A DNA stretch of 64,000 nt from Sciscionella marina DSM 45152. GTDB taxonomy: Bacteria > Actinomycetota > Actinomycetes > Mycobacteriales > Pseudonocardiaceae. A model generated the notes under the pieces. It saw only the letters and a program-made list of their open reading frames with translations, was not told the origin of the DNA and did no database searches. The stretch lies in contig NZ_KB905383.1 of the NCBI RefSeq assembly GCF_000379465.1, positions 104,422 to 168,421 on the forward strand, written 5' to 3'. This document shows, one piece after another, positions 26,751-37,194 of the stretch (position 1 is the stretch's first letter; every line of letters begins with the position of its first letter). A program made the translations under genes and the position numbers.

Positions 26751-27089
26751 GTGGTCTCTTTGGAGGGGGTTCGGGGGGTTGCGCTCGGGTTGCCGGAGGC
26801 TACCGAGCGGGCGGCCTATGGGATGCCGTGTTTCCGGGTGCGGGACAAGATCTTCGCCGTGTACCGGGAGGAGTGGCATGGCCTCGCCTGCCTGGTCAGC
26901 CCGGAGGACAAGCTCGCCCTGCCCCAGGAGGATCCGGAGACCTTCTCGGTCCCGGAGCACTATCGCAACTCCTCGATGGTGGTCGTGGATCTTGCCAGGA
27001 TCGACAAGGAACACCTCACCGAACTGCTCACCGAGGCCTGGCGGCTGCGCGCGCCGAACCGTCTGCGCGAGCGGTTCGACGCGGGCTGA
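26751..27089 (+). CDS. MmcQ/YjbR-family DNA-binding-like protein
   Basis: A 112-residue protein of the MmcQ/YjbR fold. ALGLPEATERAAYGMPCFRV and DKIFAVYREEW are the usual first strands, and the C-terminus LLTEAWRLRAPNRLRERF matches the final helix. The fold resembles DNA-binding domains but a function is not established. GTG at 26751 has GGAGG five bases upstream. The stop codon abuts the stop of the convergent peptidase gene exactly (TGATCA). Confidence 0.85.
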   Translation: MVSLEGVRGVALGLPEATERAAYGMPCFRVRDKIFAVYREEWHGLACLVSPEDKLALPQEDPETFSVPEHYRNSSMVVVDLARIDKEHLTELLTEAWRLRAPNRLRERFDAG

Positions 27090-28868
27090 TCAACGGCCGA
27101 GGTGCGCGGTGAGGAACTCGAGCGCCCGCGGATAGGCGTCCAGCCGGTTCACCCGTTTCGCCAGTCCGTGCCCCTCATCGGCATACACGCACAGCTCGCA
27201 GGCGATCCCGCGGTGTTCGAGCTCGGCGTGCAGCTGCTCGGCCTCGGAGAGCGGGACCCGCGGATCGTTCGCGCCGTGGATGACGAACAGCGGTGCCCGG
27301 ATGTCGGCGATCCGGGACAGCGGTGAGATGGATTCGAGGAATTCCCGGTCCTCGGCCAGCGTTCCGTACTCGCGCTCCCGTTGCGCGCGCCGGTACACCG
27401 AGGTGTTCTCCAGGAAAGTGACCAGCGAGGACATCCCGACGATGTCCACCCCGGCCGACCACAGTTCCGGTTGGAACGCCAGACCGGCGAGCACCATGTA
27501 CCCGCCGTAGGAACCGCCCCACAACGCGGCCCGGTCGAGTCCCAGGCTCGGCAGCCAGGCGTGTAACGCGGCCAGATCATCGACGGAGTTCATCCTGGCG
27601 CGCACATCATCGGCGGAGTACCAGGCCTTCCCGTAACCGACCGAACCGCGCACGTTCGGCACCAGCACCGTGAATCCGGCCGCGGCGAGACCCTGGACGA
27701 TCGGGTTGAAGTTGATCGCCGACTGCCCCTCCGGTCCGCCGTGGATGAGCAGCACGGCCGCGCCGGACAGTGGTTCCGCGGTCGCGGACGGCCGGTACAC
27801 GTAACACGGGATCTCCCCGCCCGCGCCCGGAACCCAGTGGGTGTCCGGCACCGAGAGCTCGGCGAGCCCGCGCAGCGCGGCGGCGGAATCGGTGACCGCG
27901 CGCGTGGCCCCGCTCTCCGCGTCCACCACGAGCACATCCCCGGGAATCTCCGGACCGGAAAGGGTGATCGCCACCGAACGCGAATCCGCCGCCCACACCG
28001 GTTCGGGGAGCGGGAAGAGCAGCCAGCCATCGGGAATCGGGACCTCGCGCAGCGGGTTGCCGTCCGCATCGTGCACGGCGAGCCGGGACACCCCGCCCAC
28101 ATTGGTGTGCACCAGAAGCAGCCTGCCGTCCGGGGACGGCCAGCCGGTCACATCGTGCGTGTCATCGGTGGCCAGCCACTGCCAGGCTCCGGTTTCCGGG
28201 GTGTAGCGTGCGATCCCGGTGAACTCGCGGTCCCGATTCGTGGTGAGTACGAGGGAATCGCCGACCCAGTGCACGGTGTGGTACTGCGCCCGCTCGAGTT
28301 CCCCGGTCAGTTCGGTGACCTCGCCGCCGGCGGCCAGCAGCAGCTGATCGGACATCGCGTACTTGCCCGGCCTGGTGAGTGCGACCCTGCGGCCATCGGT
28401 GTGCACGGCGGGATCCGCGGCCCAGCCGCCACCGTCGTAGACCACCGATTCGGTGCCCGTGGCCAGTTCGTGCACCACGATGTCGAAGTCCACCCCGTTG
28501 CGCCGGTTGGTGCGGTACACCATGCGTGCCCCGGTGACCTCGCCGATGCCGTGAATATAGGACGGATCGCGTACTACGGCCTCCAGGTCGTCCATTGTGG
28601 ACGGAAGTGGGTTCGAACCCAGGTGCAGCCGGGAAATCTGCGCCCGTTCATTGCCTCCGGTGTCGTGGCTGACCAGCACCGTGTCCGTGCCGGGGATGTA
28701 CCGCCCGCTGCACGCCCCGTCGAGCGCGGTCAGCTTGCGCACCGTGCCGTCGGTGCCGATCTCGACCAGCTGCGTGGTCCCCGATTCGTCGTGCCCGGCG
28801 AGTACCTGCCCGTCCGCGTGCACGTCGAAGGCGCGCCAGGTGGTCAGTTCGAGTAGTTCGGGGAGCAT
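27090..28868 (-). CDS. S9-family prolyl oligopeptidase-like serine peptidase
   Basis: A 592-residue cytosolic peptidase with an N-terminal beta-propeller (repeated [11 protein letters not shown] / [15 protein letters not shown] blades to about residue 340) and a C-terminal alpha/beta hydrolase. The nucleophile is in WGGSYGGYM, the Asp in [15 protein letters not shown], and the His in [16 protein letters not shown] forms the oxyanion region. It probably cleaves short peptides or acyl-peptides. Its ATG abuts the amidase stop (TGAATG), so the two form an operon. No signal peptide is seen. Confidence 0.93.
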   Translation of the reverse strand: MLPELLELTTWRAFDVHADGQVLAGHDESGTTQLVEIGTDGTVRKLTALDGACSGRYIPGTDTVLVSHDTGGNERAQISRLHLGSNPLPSTMDDLEAVVRDPSYIHGIGEVTGARMVYRTNRRNGVDFDIVVHELATGTESVVYDGGGWAADPAVHTDGRRVALTRPGKYAMSDQLLLAAGGEVTELTGELERAQYHTVHWVGDSLVLTTNRDREFTGIARYTPETGAWQWLATDDTHDVTGWPSPDGRLLLVHTNVGGVSRLAVHDADGNPLREVPIPDGWLLFPLPEPVWAADSRSVAITLSGPEIPGDVLVVDAESGATRAVTDSAAALRGLAELSVPDTHWVPGAGGEIPCYVYRPSATAEPLSGAAVLLIHGGPEGQSAINFNPIVQGLAAAGFTVLVPNVRGSVGYGKAWYSADDVRARMNSVDDLAALHAWLPSLGLDRAALWGGSYGGYMVLAGLAFQPELWSAGVDIVGMSSLVTFLENTSVYRRAQREREYGTLAEDREFLESISPLSRIADIRAPLFVIHGANDPRVPLSEAEQLHAELEHRGIACELCVYADEGHGLAKRVNRLDAYPRALEFLTAHLGR

Positions 28869-29717
28869 TCAGTCGTCCTTGTCGAGGTAGGTGAGGATGC
28901 CTGCGGTGATCGCATCGGCGTAGTGCTGCCGCCCCGCCCCGGATGTGAAGGTGGCGGAATCACTGGTGTTGCGCATGTTCCCGCACTCGACGAGCACGGA
29001 GGGGCGGGTGGACAGGTTCAGTCCGCCGAGATCCTTGCGCGGGTAGATCCCGTTCTCGCCGAGATAGGTGGAGGTGGCGAGGCCGTCCCCGCGCATGGCA
29101 TCGCGCACCGAACCGGCCAGGCGCGCGGACGGTTCGCCCTGTTCGGCGTTCAGCGGCGGGGAGGGGTAGGAGACGTGGAACCCGTGCGCCTTCGCCGAGT
29201 TCGCGCCATCCGCGTGCAGGGAGACCACCGCATCGGCATGGGCCTTGTTGCCGACCGCCGCGCGTTCGTTCACGCACGGCCCGATCCCGGAATCCGAATC
29301 GCGGGTGAGCACCACGCGCACCCCCTTCGCGGCCAGGCTCGCGCGGATCTTGGCGGCGAGGTCCCAGGTGAAGGCGTGCTCCGGATAACCGCCATTGGTC
29401 GAGGTTCCCGTGGTGTTGCAGGGCTTGGTTACGCCGCGGCCCGCGGGCACCTTGCGGTTGATCTGTTCCGGGTGCTCGGCATTGCCCCCGTTGTGCCCCG
29501 GATCGAGTACCACGACCCGCTGCGGCTGTCGCGCCGCGCTCGGCGGTGCACTGCTGCTCGGGGCGGGCGAACTCATGCTCGACGGCGCGGGACTCGGGGT
29601 GGGCGCCGGACTGCTCGGGGCGGCCTTGTCCCCGGTCGTGCCGCACGCGCTGAGCAGCAGTGCGGTCCCCAGGGCGGCGAGCAGCGCAGGTCGGATCGGT
29701 TTCGACACGCCGTACAC
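28869..29717 (-). CDS. N-acetylmuramoyl-L-alanine amidase, lipoprotein (Rv3717-like)
   Basis: A 282-residue zinc amidase (amidase_3). A lipobox LSAC after an [10 protein letters not shown] signal core predicts a lipoprotein, followed by a Pro/Ser linker. The catalytic domain starts [12 protein letters not shown] with the first zinc His; [10 protein letters not shown] holds the Glu, [10 protein letters not shown] the second His, and [10 protein letters not shown] the catalytic Glu. The enzyme cuts the sugar-peptide bond of peptidoglycan. In mycobacteria the orthologue is also next to ybaB and recR. The start could be GTG 29717 or GTG 29708; neither has a strong ribosome-binding site. Confidence 0.9.
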   Translation of the reverse strand: MYGVSKPIRPALLAALGTALLLSACGTTGDKAAPSSPAPTPSPAPSSMSSPAPSSSAPPSAARQPQRVVVLDPGHNGGNAEHPEQINRKVPAGRGVTKPCNTTGTSTNGGYPEHAFTWDLAAKIRASLAAKGVRVVLTRDSDSGIGPCVNERAAVGNKAHADAVVSLHADGANSAKAHGFHVSYPSPPLNAEQGEPSARLAGSVRDAMRGDGLATSTYLGENGIYPRKDLGGLNLSTRPSVLVECGNMRNTSDSATFTSGAGRQHYADAITAGILTYLDKDD

Positions 29718-29792
29718 GTTGCCACGGCCGAGGACGACTACCCTGGAAGACGCGCGCAAGACAGGCGCGCTCCGCCGACGAAAGGAGCCGGC

Positions 29793-30137
29793 ATGGACGG
29801 TCAGATGCCCGGCAACATGCAGGGCTTGCTCGCGCAGGCACAGCAGATGCAGCAGCAGATGCTCGCCGCGCAGGAAGAACTCGCCAACAGCGAGGTCACC
29901 GGGACCGCTGGTGGCGGAATGGTCAGCGCGACCGTCAGCGGTTCTGGCGAACTGAAATCGTTGTCCATCGATCCGAAGGTCGTCGACCCGGAAGACACCG
30001 AGACGCTCGCCGATCTCGTGGTCGCCGCGGTGCGGGACGCGAACGCGAGCGCGCAGAAGCTCACCGAGGAGAAGCTCGGACCCGTCGCCGGTGGGCTCGG
30101 CGAACTCGGTGGCGGGCTCGGCCTCCCGGGCATGTAG
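29793..30137 (+). CDS. ybaB: YbaB/EbfC-family nucleoid-associated protein
   Basis: A 114-residue protein starting [20 protein letters not shown] with the helical N-terminus of YbaB. The central strands [20 protein letters not shown] and the [18 protein letters not shown] helix are diagnostic. YbaB dimers bind DNA and are usually encoded with recR. A good AAAGGAG site precedes ATG 29793. RecR starts 2 bp after its stop, so the two are co-transcribed. Confidence 0.95.
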   Translation: MDGQMPGNMQGLLAQAQQMQQQMLAAQEELANSEVTGTAGGGMVSATVSGSGELKSLSIDPKVVDPEDTETLADLVVAAVRDANASAQKLTEEKLGPVAGGLGELGGGLGLPGM

Positions 30138-30139
30138 CG

Positions 30140-30736
30140 GTGTACGAAGGACCGGTCCAGGACCTGATCGATGAGCTCGGCGCCCTTCCCGGGGTCGGGC
30201 CGAAGAGCGCCCAGCGCATCGCCTTCCACCTGCTCGCCACCGATGCCGCGGACATCAACCGGCTGATCACGGCGCTGCAGCAGGTCGCGAAGGGCGTGCG
30301 GTTCTGCGAGATCTGCGGCAACGTCGCGGCCGACACGACCTGCCGGATCTGCGGCGATGCGCGCCGTGATCCGCTGCTGGTCTGTGTCGTGGAGGAACCC
30401 AAGGATGTGCTCGCGATCGAGCGCACCAGGGAGTTCAAGGGGCGCTATCACGTGCTCGGCGGCGCGCTCGATCCGCTCTCCGGGGTCGGGCCCGATCAGC
30501 TGCGGATCAAGGAACTGCTCGGCAGGATCGGCAGGGACGAGATCACCGAGGTGATCATCGCGACCGATCCGAACACCGAGGGCGAGGCCACGGCCACCTA
30601 CCTGGTGCGCATGTTGCGCGATTTCCCCGGGCTGAGCGTCACCCGGCTCGCTTCCGGTCTCCCGATGGGCGGGGACCTCGAGTTCGCCGATGAGCTCACC
30701 CTCGGCCGCGCCTTCACCGGCCGCCGTGCGGTGTGA
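30140..30736 (+). CDS. recR: Recombination mediator protein RecR
   Basis: A 198-residue RecR. The N-terminal helix-hairpin-helix is in [20 protein letters not shown], the four-cysteine zinc finger is [18 protein letters not shown], and the Toprim domain has [12 protein letters not shown] and [17 protein letters not shown]. RecR works with RecF/RecO in loading RecA at gaps. It starts at GTG 30140, two bases after ybaB, and its TGA overlaps the GTG of the uridine-kinase-like gene. Confidence 0.97.
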   Translation: MYEGPVQDLIDELGALPGVGPKSAQRIAFHLLATDAADINRLITALQQVAKGVRFCEICGNVAADTTCRICGDARRDPLLVCVVEEPKDVLAIERTREFKGRYHVLGGALDPLSGVGPDQLRIKELLGRIGRDEITEVIIATDPNTEGEATATYLVRMLRDFPGLSVTRLASGLPMGGDLEFADELTLGRAFTGRRAV

Positions 30737-31323
30737 CTGAGCTCGAACAGGCCGCGGCCGCGGTGCGGGCCGCCCCTGCCCGGCTCGGTGGTACCCGGCT
30801 CGTGGTCATCGACGGGCCATCGGGCTCGGGCAAGACCGTGTTCGCCACCCGGCTGCGGGAACTGCTCGGCTGCGTGCTCGTGTCCACCGACGACTTCGCC
30901 ACCTGGGACGAGCCCTTCGCCTGGTGGCCGCGGCTGCGCGAAGGCGTGCTCGAACCGCTGCGCCAGGGCGTTCCCGGTGGGTACCAGTGCGTGGAATGGA
31001 ACGAGGGCGCGCCCTTTCCCGGGCGGTGGCGCACCGTCGAGGTACCGGAGACCCTGATTCTCGAGGGCGTCTCCGCGGCCCGGCGCGCCGTCGCCGACCG
31101 GGTCAGCCTCACCGTGTGGATCAGTTACGGCACCCCGGAGCAGCGCCTCGACCGTTCAGTGGGCCGCGACGGGGAGGACCAGCGCGCCAACCTTGCCGCC
31201 TGGCAGCGCACCGAGACCGGATGGTTCGCCGTGGACCGCCCCGAATCCCGCGCCGATCTGGTTGTGCGTGCTTGTGTTGGTGAGAACCAACATTTCCGCA
31301 CACAAGGACCAAACAAACACTGA
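30733..31323 (+). CDS. Uridine kinase-like P-loop NTPase
   Basis: A 196-residue P-loop kinase-like protein. Walker A is [10 protein letters not shown], the nucleoside-binding [15 protein letters not shown] region follows, and [17 protein letters not shown] is the lid-side strand. It resembles actinobacterial uridine kinase-family proteins of uncertain substrate. Its GTG overlaps the recR stop by 4 bp. The last 20 or so residues ([12 protein letters not shown] onward) are encoded by a degenerate copy of repeat A, so the original C-terminus has been altered by the repeat. Confidence 0.85.
   Translation: MTELEQAAAAVRAAPARLGGTRLVVIDGPSGSGKTVFATRLRELLGCVLVSTDDFATWDEPFAWWPRLREGVLEPLRQGVPGGYQCVEWNEGAPFPGRWRTVEVPETLILEGVSAARRAVADRVSLTVWISYGTPEQRLDRSVGRDGEDQRANLAAWQRTETGWFAVDRPESRADLVVRACVGENQHFRTQGPNKH
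31264..31303. repeat. Palindromic repeat A, copy 6 (degenerate, inside CDS end)
   Basis: GTGCGTGCTTGTGTTGGT, a GAGA centre, then ACCAACATTTCCGCACAC. The left arm and inner core are conserved, and the right arm has several mismatches. It lies wholly within the last codons of the uridine-kinase-like gene, and is the only copy here that is inside coding sequence. Confidence 0.75.
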
Positions 31324-31536
31324 GGGTAACTGTATGGGGTCTCATGAATTCCGCATTCACAGTTGACCGAGGGTGACCTCATCGCGTGATACCCCGTGTG
31401 CGCTGCGCAGATATTCGGGGCCGTGTATCCGGATCGTAACCGGCGACCCGATCCCGGAAACGGCTTCAGGCATTACAGTGCGCCATCAAGGTACGAACAC
31501 GTACTGCGATCCAGCCTTGTGTTCAAAGGGGTACAC

Positions 31537-33207
31537 ATGCAGATGGACAGGAAGCGCCGCTGGGTTGCCGCGGCCGGGACGGCGGGCGCGGTACTGCTCG
31601 TGGTCTCCGGCTGTGCGCAGTCCGAACGGGGAAGCGGCGGGGACAACGGCGCGACCCTGAATTTCGGTCAGGCGAGCGCGCCGAAACTGTTCGACCCGTT
31701 CTACGCGACCGACGGCGAGACGTTCCGGATCACTGAGCAGATGTTCGACAATCTGGTCGAGTTCAAGACGGGCACCAGCCAGGTCGAGCCGGGACTGGCC
31801 ACCGACTGGCAGCCCAGCGACGGCGGTAAGACCTGGTCGTTCAATCTGCGCAAGAACGTGAAGTTCACCGACGGCACCGCGATGGACGCGACCGCGGTCT
31901 GCAAGAACTTCGAGCGGATGTACAACCAGAAGGGCGCGGGCACCTCGAACGCGGTATCCCAGTACTGGAACGACAACTTCGGCGGATTCGCGGACAAGAA
32001 GCAGCCTTCGCTGTACGCGGGGTGCGAGGTCAAGAGCCCGACCCGGATGGCGCTGAAACTGACCAAGGCGTCTTCGAAGATGCCCGATATTCTCGGCCTA
32101 GCGTCCTGGGCGATCCAGAGCCCGACCGCGATGGACAAATACCACGCCAACGACGTGAAAGCCGAGGGCGACAGCTTCGTCTATCCGGACTACGCGACCA
32201 AACATCCCACCGGAACGGGCCCGTTCAAGTTCGGTAAGTACGACCAGGCCAACGGCACGGTCGAGCTGGTGCGCAACGACAACTACTGGGGCGAGAAACC
32301 GAAACTCGCCAAGATCGTGTTCAAGATCTACAAGGACACCGCGGGCACCCGGCAGGCGCTGCAGGCAGGCGAGATCGACGGCTACGATCTGCCGCAGCCG
32401 CAGGATTATCAGTCCCTGCGCGATCAGGGGAACAAGCTGCTCGAGCGGGAACCGTTCAACATCATGTATCTGGGCATCGACCAGAAGAACAACCCGAAGC
32501 TGCGCGATCTCAAGGTCCGCCAGGCCATCGCCTATGCAATCAACCGTCCGCAGCTGGTGAAATCGCAGTATCCGGACAAGGCTGTGGTGGCGAAGGAAAT
32601 GCTGCCGCCGAGCATCGCGGGATTCAATCCGAACGTCCCCGAATACAACTACGATCCGAACAAGGCCAAGCAGCTGCTCAAGGAAGCGGGCGCGGAAGGC
32701 CTGACGGTGAATTTCTACTGGCCGAGCGAGGTGACCCGGCCGTATCTGCCGAGCCCGCGCGATCAGTTCACCGCGATGAAGGGTGATCTGGAAAAGGTCG
32801 GCATCAAGGTAGTCGAGAAGAGTGAGCCGTGGAACGGCGGCTATCTCGACGATGTCGAGGGCCACAAGCCTGACCTCTTCCTGATGGGCTGGAACGGCGA
32901 TTTCAACAACGCGGACAATTTCTTCTCGCAGTTCTTCAACACCCCGACCAACCGGTTCTATGCGGCGGCTTCCCCTTGGGGTGCCTCGCTTTCCGAACGG
33001 GTCAAGCAGCTCGATGCGACCGCGGACAAGGCGGCGCGGGAGCAGGGGTACCAGGAGCTGAACGGACAGATCCAGAAGGATTACCTGCCCGCGGTCCCGA
33101 TCGTGTCCGCGCCCTCGTACATCGCGGTCAAGGACAATATCAAGGGACTGGTTCCGAGCCCGCTCTCCAATGAGAAATTCGAGCTGGTGGAGAAGAGCGG
33201 AAGCTGA
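31537..33207 (+). CDS. Peptide ABC transporter substrate-binding lipoprotein (DppA/OppA family)
   Basis: A 556-residue exported binding protein (SBP_bac_5). The signal peptide ends with the lipobox VSGC near residue 27. Family motifs include LNFGQASAPKLFDPF at the mature N-terminus, GLATDWQPSDGGKTWSFNLR, and LRDLKVRQAIAYAINRPQLV. It would capture oligopeptides for the importer encoded by the next four genes. ATG 31537 (GGGG upstream) or 31543 are the likely starts. The 210 bp upstream contain GTACGAACACGTAC (31491-31504), a possible operator. Confidence 0.93.
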   Translation: MQMDRKRRWVAAAGTAGAVLLVVSGCAQSERGSGGDNGATLNFGQASAPKLFDPFYATDGETFRITEQMFDNLVEFKTGTSQVEPGLATDWQPSDGGKTWSFNLRKNVKFTDGTAMDATAVCKNFERMYNQKGAGTSNAVSQYWNDNFGGFADKKQPSLYAGCEVKSPTRMALKLTKASSKMPDILGLASWAIQSPTAMDKYHANDVKAEGDSFVYPDYATKHPTGTGPFKFGKYDQANGTVELVRNDNYWGEKPKLAKIVFKIYKDTAGTRQALQAGEIDGYDLPQPQDYQSLRDQGNKLLEREPFNIMYLGIDQKNNPKLRDLKVRQAIAYAINRPQLVKSQYPDKAVVAKEMLPPSIAGFNPNVPEYNYDPNKAKQLLKEAGAEGLTVNFYWPSEVTRPYLPSPRDQFTAMKGDLEKVGIKVVEKSEPWNGGYLDDVEGHKPDLFLMGWNGDFNNADNFFSQFFNTPTNRFYAAASPWGASLSERVKQLDATADKAAREQGYQELNGQIQKDYLPAVPIVSAPSYIAVKDNIKGLVPSPLSNEKFELVEKSGS

Positions 33208-33210
33208 TTC

Positions 33211-34218
33211 GTGCTTCGTTATACCGTTCGACGACTTGGACAAATGGTCGTCGTGTTGTTCGTGCTCTCGATACTGCTGTTCGCCTGGTTGCGTTCGCTG
33301 CCGGGCGGCCCGGTCTCCGCACTGCTCGGGGACCGGGCCACCCCGGCCGCACGTGCCGAGCTGACCAGGACACTCGGTCTCGATCGGCCGGTTTTCCTGC
33401 AGTACTTCGATTTTCTCGGCCGGGCGGTACGCGGTGACTTCGGTCAGTCGACCGCCGTGCAGCCGGGAAGCAGCGCGATGCAGATTCTCGTGCAGCGCTT
33501 TCCGGCGACGCTGGAGCTCAGCGTGGTCGCGATCATCCTGGCGATCCTGTTCGGCATTCCGCTCGGCTACATCGCCGCACGGCGCCGTGGCGGTATCTGG
33601 GACAACCTCTCGATCGGCGGTTCGCTGCTCGGGGTCGCGGTCCCGGTGTTCTTCCTGGCGTTCCTGCTGAAGTACCTGTTCGCGGTGAAGGCCGGGATCC
33701 TGCCCTCGGCGGGGCGCCAGGACGCGATCGATGCCACGCGGATCACCGGATTCTTCATCCTGGACGGGATCCTGACCCAGGAGTGGGATGCCGCATGGAA
33801 CGCGCTGGAGCACCTGATCCTGCCCGCGGTGGCGCTGGCCACGATCCCGTTCGCGGTGATCTTCCGGATCACCAGGGCTGCGGTGCTCGACGTGCAGCAG
33901 GAGGATTTCGTGCGCACGGCCGAATCGAAGGGTCTGCGGATCCCGATCATCCGGCGGCGCCATATCCTGCGCAACGCGATGCTGCCCGTGGTGACGACGA
34001 TCGGTATCCAAATAGGACAGTTACTGGCCGGCGCGGTGCTCACCGAGCGGGTGTTCGCCTATCCCGGAGTCGGCGACGCGCTCGCGACGGCGTTCCAGCG
34101 CAAGGACTATCCGCTGCTGCAACTGCTGATCATCGCGGCCGCGCTGGTGTACGTGGTGGTGAATCTGATCGTCGATCTTTCCTATGCCTACATCGATCCA
34201 CGAATCAGGAACAGGTGA
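33211..34218 (+). CDS. Peptide ABC transporter permease (DppB family)
   Basis: A 335-residue inner-membrane protein with six helices. The N-terminus MLRYTVRRLGQMVVVLFVLS is typical of DppB/OppB, as are LPGGPVSALLG and the long first loop with LGLDRPVFLQYFDFLG. The ATPase-contact loop is TAESKGLRIPIIRRRHILRN. It starts at GTG 33211, 3 bp after the binding-protein gene. It forms the channel with the DppC-like partner. Confidence 0.93.
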   Translation: MLRYTVRRLGQMVVVLFVLSILLFAWLRSLPGGPVSALLGDRATPAARAELTRTLGLDRPVFLQYFDFLGRAVRGDFGQSTAVQPGSSAMQILVQRFPATLELSVVAIILAILFGIPLGYIAARRRGGIWDNLSIGGSLLGVAVPVFFLAFLLKYLFAVKAGILPSAGRQDAIDATRITGFFILDGILTQEWDAAWNALEHLILPAVALATIPFAVIFRITRAAVLDVQQEDFVRTAESKGLRIPIIRRRHILRNAMLPVVTTIGIQIGQLLAGAVLTERVFAYPGVGDALATAFQRKDYPLLQLLIIAAALVYVVVNLIVDLSYAYIDPRIRNR

Positions 34219-34231
34219 GGGGAGGGCGAAG

Positions 34232-35167
34232 ATGGTACTGACACGGAAGAAAGACCGGGTCGACGCGCTCGCCTCGACCAGCACCGAGGGGATGAGCCTC
34301 GCCGCCTCGGCGTTCCGGCGGCTGCGGCGCAGTCCGGTCTTCCTCACCGGCGCGGTGATCACGGCACTGTTCGTACTGATCGCGCTGTTTTCTCCGCTGC
34401 TTGCCCCGCACGATCCGGCCACGCAGATCCCGGAGCTGATCAAGCAGACGGTGCGCGCGCGGAACCAGTTCGCCCCGCCACAGGGCAGTTATCTGCTCGG
34501 CGGCGATCAGCTCGGCCGGGATCTGTTCTCCCGCCTGCTCGTCGGCTCGCAGCAGACGCTGCTGGTCGGGGTGCTCGCCACGCTGATCGGGCTGACCGGC
34601 GGACTGATCCTCGGCACGCTCGCCGGTGCGACCGCGGGATGGGTGGACACGACCGTGATGCGGTTCGTGGACGTGCTGCTGTCCATCCCGAACCTGCTGC
34701 TCGCGGTGACGATCAGCGCGCTTTTCCTGCAGGCCAACCAGTTCACCGTGATCGTGGCGGTGGCGATCGTGCAGATCCCGGTGTTCGCCAGGTTGTTGCG
34801 TGGCACCATGCTGGCGCAGCGGGCCAGCGATCACGTGCTCGCGGCGCGCGCGCTCGGGGTGAAACGCAGCGGGATCGTGTTCCGGCACATGCTGCCGAAC
34901 TCGCTCGGCCCGGTGTTCGTACAGGCGACCATCGTGCTCGCCACCTCGATCATCGACGCGGCCGGGCTTTCCTTCCTCGGCCTCGGTAATCCGAACGACG
35001 ACAGCCCGGAATGGGGGCAGATGCTCTCCAATGCCCAGCAGTACATCACCAGCGGGCACGCGGATCTCGCGTTCTGGCCCGCCTGCGCGATCGTGGTCGT
35101 CGCGCTCGGGTTCACGTTGATGGGCGAGTCCGCGCGGGACGCGCTCGATCCCAAGAACAGGAGGTGA
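34232..35167 (+). CDS. Peptide ABC transporter permease (DppC family)
   Basis: A 311-residue membrane protein with about six helices and a cytoplasmic N-terminal extension. LAPHDPATQIPE and YLLGGDQLGRDLFSRLL are conserved DppC/OppC segments, and the EAA loop is AARALGVKRSGIVFRHMLPN. ATG at 34232 follows a GGGGAGGG site. It is in the same operon as the DppB-like gene, 13 bp apart. Confidence 0.93.
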   Translation: MVLTRKKDRVDALASTSTEGMSLAASAFRRLRRSPVFLTGAVITALFVLIALFSPLLAPHDPATQIPELIKQTVRARNQFAPPQGSYLLGGDQLGRDLFSRLLVGSQQTLLVGVLATLIGLTGGLILGTLAGATAGWVDTTVMRFVDVLLSIPNLLLAVTISALFLQANQFTVIVAVAIVQIPVFARLLRGTMLAQRASDHVLAARALGVKRSGIVFRHMLPNSLGPVFVQATIVLATSIIDAAGLSFLGLGNPNDDSPEWGQMLSNAQQYITSGHADLAFWPACAIVVVALGFTLMGESARDALDPKNRR

Positions 35168-35173
35168 TTCCCG

Positions 35174-36157
35174 GTGTCGCTGCTCGAAGTCGAGGATCTC
35201 ACCGTCACCTTCGCCCAGAAAGGCGAGCGGCCGTTCACCGCGGTGGACAAGGTCTCGTTCACCGTGGAACCGGGCCAGACCGTCGGCCTCGTCGGGGAAT
35301 CCGGCTGCGGGAAATCGGTCACCTCGCTGGCGATCATGGGTCTGCTGCCCAAGCGCGGAAACAGGGTCAGTGGTTCGGTGCGGTTCGCGGGCACCGAGCT
35401 GCTTTCGCTCAGTGACAGGCAGCTGCGCGATCGGCGGGGAAGCGATCTGGCCATGGTGTTCCAGGATCCGCTCACCTCGCTCAATCCGGTGGTGACCATC
35501 GGAGTGCAGGTCGCCGAGGTGCTGGAGCGCCACGAAGGGCTCAAGCGCAAGGCGGCGTTGGCCAAGGCCGCCGAACTGCTGGACCAGGTCGGCATCCCGG
35601 ATCCGCACCGGCGCGTCGGTGAGTACCCGCACCAGCTCTCCGGCGGGATGCGCCAGCGTGCCCTGATCGCGATCGCCCTGGCGTGCCAACCGAAACTGCT
35701 GATCGCCGACGAACCGACGACGGCGCTGGACGTGACCATCCAGGCACAGATTCTCGCGCTGCTGCGGCAACTCGTCGCCGGAACCGATACCGCGCTGATC
35801 ATGATCACCCACGATCTCGGGGTGGTCGCCGGGCTCTGCGATGAGGTCAACGTGCTCTACGCGGGCCGGGTGGTAGAGCGCGGGGAGCGGCACGAACTGT
35901 TCGCCGCGCCACGGCATCCCTATACGAACGGACTGCTCGCCTCCATCCCGCGGCTCGATGCCCCGCGCGGTGAGCGGCTGCATCCGATCACCGGTTCGGT
36001 CGGCGACAACATCCCGTGGTCCGGCGGTTGTGCTTTCGCGCCCCGGTGCTCGAACGAGATCGGGGTGTGCACCGAGACCGCGCCGGAGCTGATCGACACC
36101 GAGGGGCGGCTGCTGCGCTGCCACAACCCGGTCGCACTGGTGAAGGGGGAGGCATGA
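35174..36157 (+). CDS. Peptide ABC transporter ATP-binding protein (DppD family)
   Basis: A 327-residue ATPase. Walker A is GESGCGKSV, the Q-loop [14 protein letters not shown], the signature [15 protein letters not shown], Walker [14 protein letters not shown] and H-loop ITHDLGVV. The C-terminal oligopeptide-transporter domain contains [20 protein letters not shown], whose cysteines match the Fe-S or metal cluster of DppD/OppD. It starts at GTG 35174 and overlaps the next gene by ATGA. Confidence 0.94.
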   Translation: MSLLEVEDLTVTFAQKGERPFTAVDKVSFTVEPGQTVGLVGESGCGKSVTSLAIMGLLPKRGNRVSGSVRFAGTELLSLSDRQLRDRRGSDLAMVFQDPLTSLNPVVTIGVQVAEVLERHEGLKRKAALAKAAELLDQVGIPDPHRRVGEYPHQLSGGMRQRALIAIALACQPKLLIADEPTTALDVTIQAQILALLRQLVAGTDTALIMITHDLGVVAGLCDEVNVLYAGRVVERGERHELFAAPRHPYTNGLLASIPRLDAPRGERLHPITGSVGDNIPWSGGCAFAPRCSNEIGVCTETAPELIDTEGRLLRCHNPVALVKGEA

Positions 36158-37194
36158 GTTTGGTCGAGGTCGATGACCTGAAAGTCCATTTTCCCATCAG
36201 ACAAGGGGTTTTCTTCGACCGGACGATCGGTCACGTGTACGCGGTGGACGGGGTGAGCCTGTCCATCGAGCGCGGCGAGACCTACGGTCTTGTCGGGGAA
36301 TCCGGTTGCGGGAAATCCACCCTCGGGCGGGCGATGCTGCGCCTTGTCGAGCCGACCGCGGGCACGACCACGGTGGATGGCACGGATCTGGGCAGCCTGG
36401 CCGCCGAACCGCTGCGCCGGTTCCGCCGCAGGCTGCAGATGATCTTCCAGGATCCGCTGTCCTCTTTGGACCCACGGCAGTCGGTGGAGGCGCTGCTCAC
36501 TGAGGGCATGCGCGCGCACGACCTCGCCACGGACAAGGCGGCGACGGCGCGGCGACTGCGCGAACTGCTGGACGCGGTCGGGCTCGGGGCGAACGCCCTG
36601 CGCAAATACCCGCACGAGTTCTCCGGCGGGCAGCGCCAGCGCATCGGCATCGCCCGCGCGCTCGCGCTCGATCCGGACGTGATCATCGCGGACGAACCCG
36701 TTTCCGCGCTCGATGTCTCGGTGCAGGCGCAGGTGATCAACCTGCTCGACGATCTGCAGCGGGAGTTCGGACTGACCTATCTGGTGATCGCGCACGATCT
36801 GGCCGTGGTGCGGCATATCTCGGACCGGATCGGGGTGATGTATCTCGGCGGGGTCGTCGAGGAGACCACCTCGGAGCAGCTGTACCGGGAACCCCTGCAC
36901 CCGTACACGAAGGCGCTGTTGTCCGCGATTCCGGTGCCCGATCCGGTCACCGAGGACAGTCGCGAGCAGATCCTGCTCACCGGTGACCTGCCCTCACCTT
37001 CGGCTCCGCCGCCCGGTTGCCGCTTCCACACCCGGTGCCCGTGGCGCCAAGAGACCCGGTGCGCCGAGGAACGTCCCGAACTGGTCGAGTTCGCCCCGGG
37101 ACACCGGGTCGCCTGCCACTATGCGAAGGAGATCGCCGCGGGCGAGATCGTTCCGCACGTGGTTCCCGTGCAGGACTCGGTCAGCTCTGCATAG
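36154..37194 (+). CDS. Peptide ABC transporter ATP-binding protein (DppF family)
   Basis: A 346-residue ATPase partner of the preceding gene. Walker A is GESGCGKST, the Q-loop [13 protein letters not shown], the signature [15 protein letters not shown], Walker [14 protein letters not shown] and the H-loop IAHDLAVV. The C-terminal cysteine set is [23 protein letters not shown] 36154 lies within the DppD stop. It is the last gene of the operon, and its 3' end overlaps the convergent exported protein gene by 14 bp. Confidence 0.94.
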   Translation: MSLVEVDDLKVHFPIRQGVFFDRTIGHVYAVDGVSLSIERGETYGLVGESGCGKSTLGRAMLRLVEPTAGTTTVDGTDLGSLAAEPLRRFRRRLQMIFQDPLSSLDPRQSVEALLTEGMRAHDLATDKAATARRLRELLDAVGLGANALRKYPHEFSGGQRQRIGIARALALDPDVIIADEPVSALDVSVQAQVINLLDDLQREFGLTYLVIAHDLAVVRHISDRIGVMYLGGVVEETTSEQLYREPLHPYTKALLSAIPVPDPVTEDSREQILLTGDLPSPSAPPPGCRFHTRCPWRQETRCAEERPELVEFAPGHRVACHYAKEIAAGEIVPHVVPVQDSVSSA

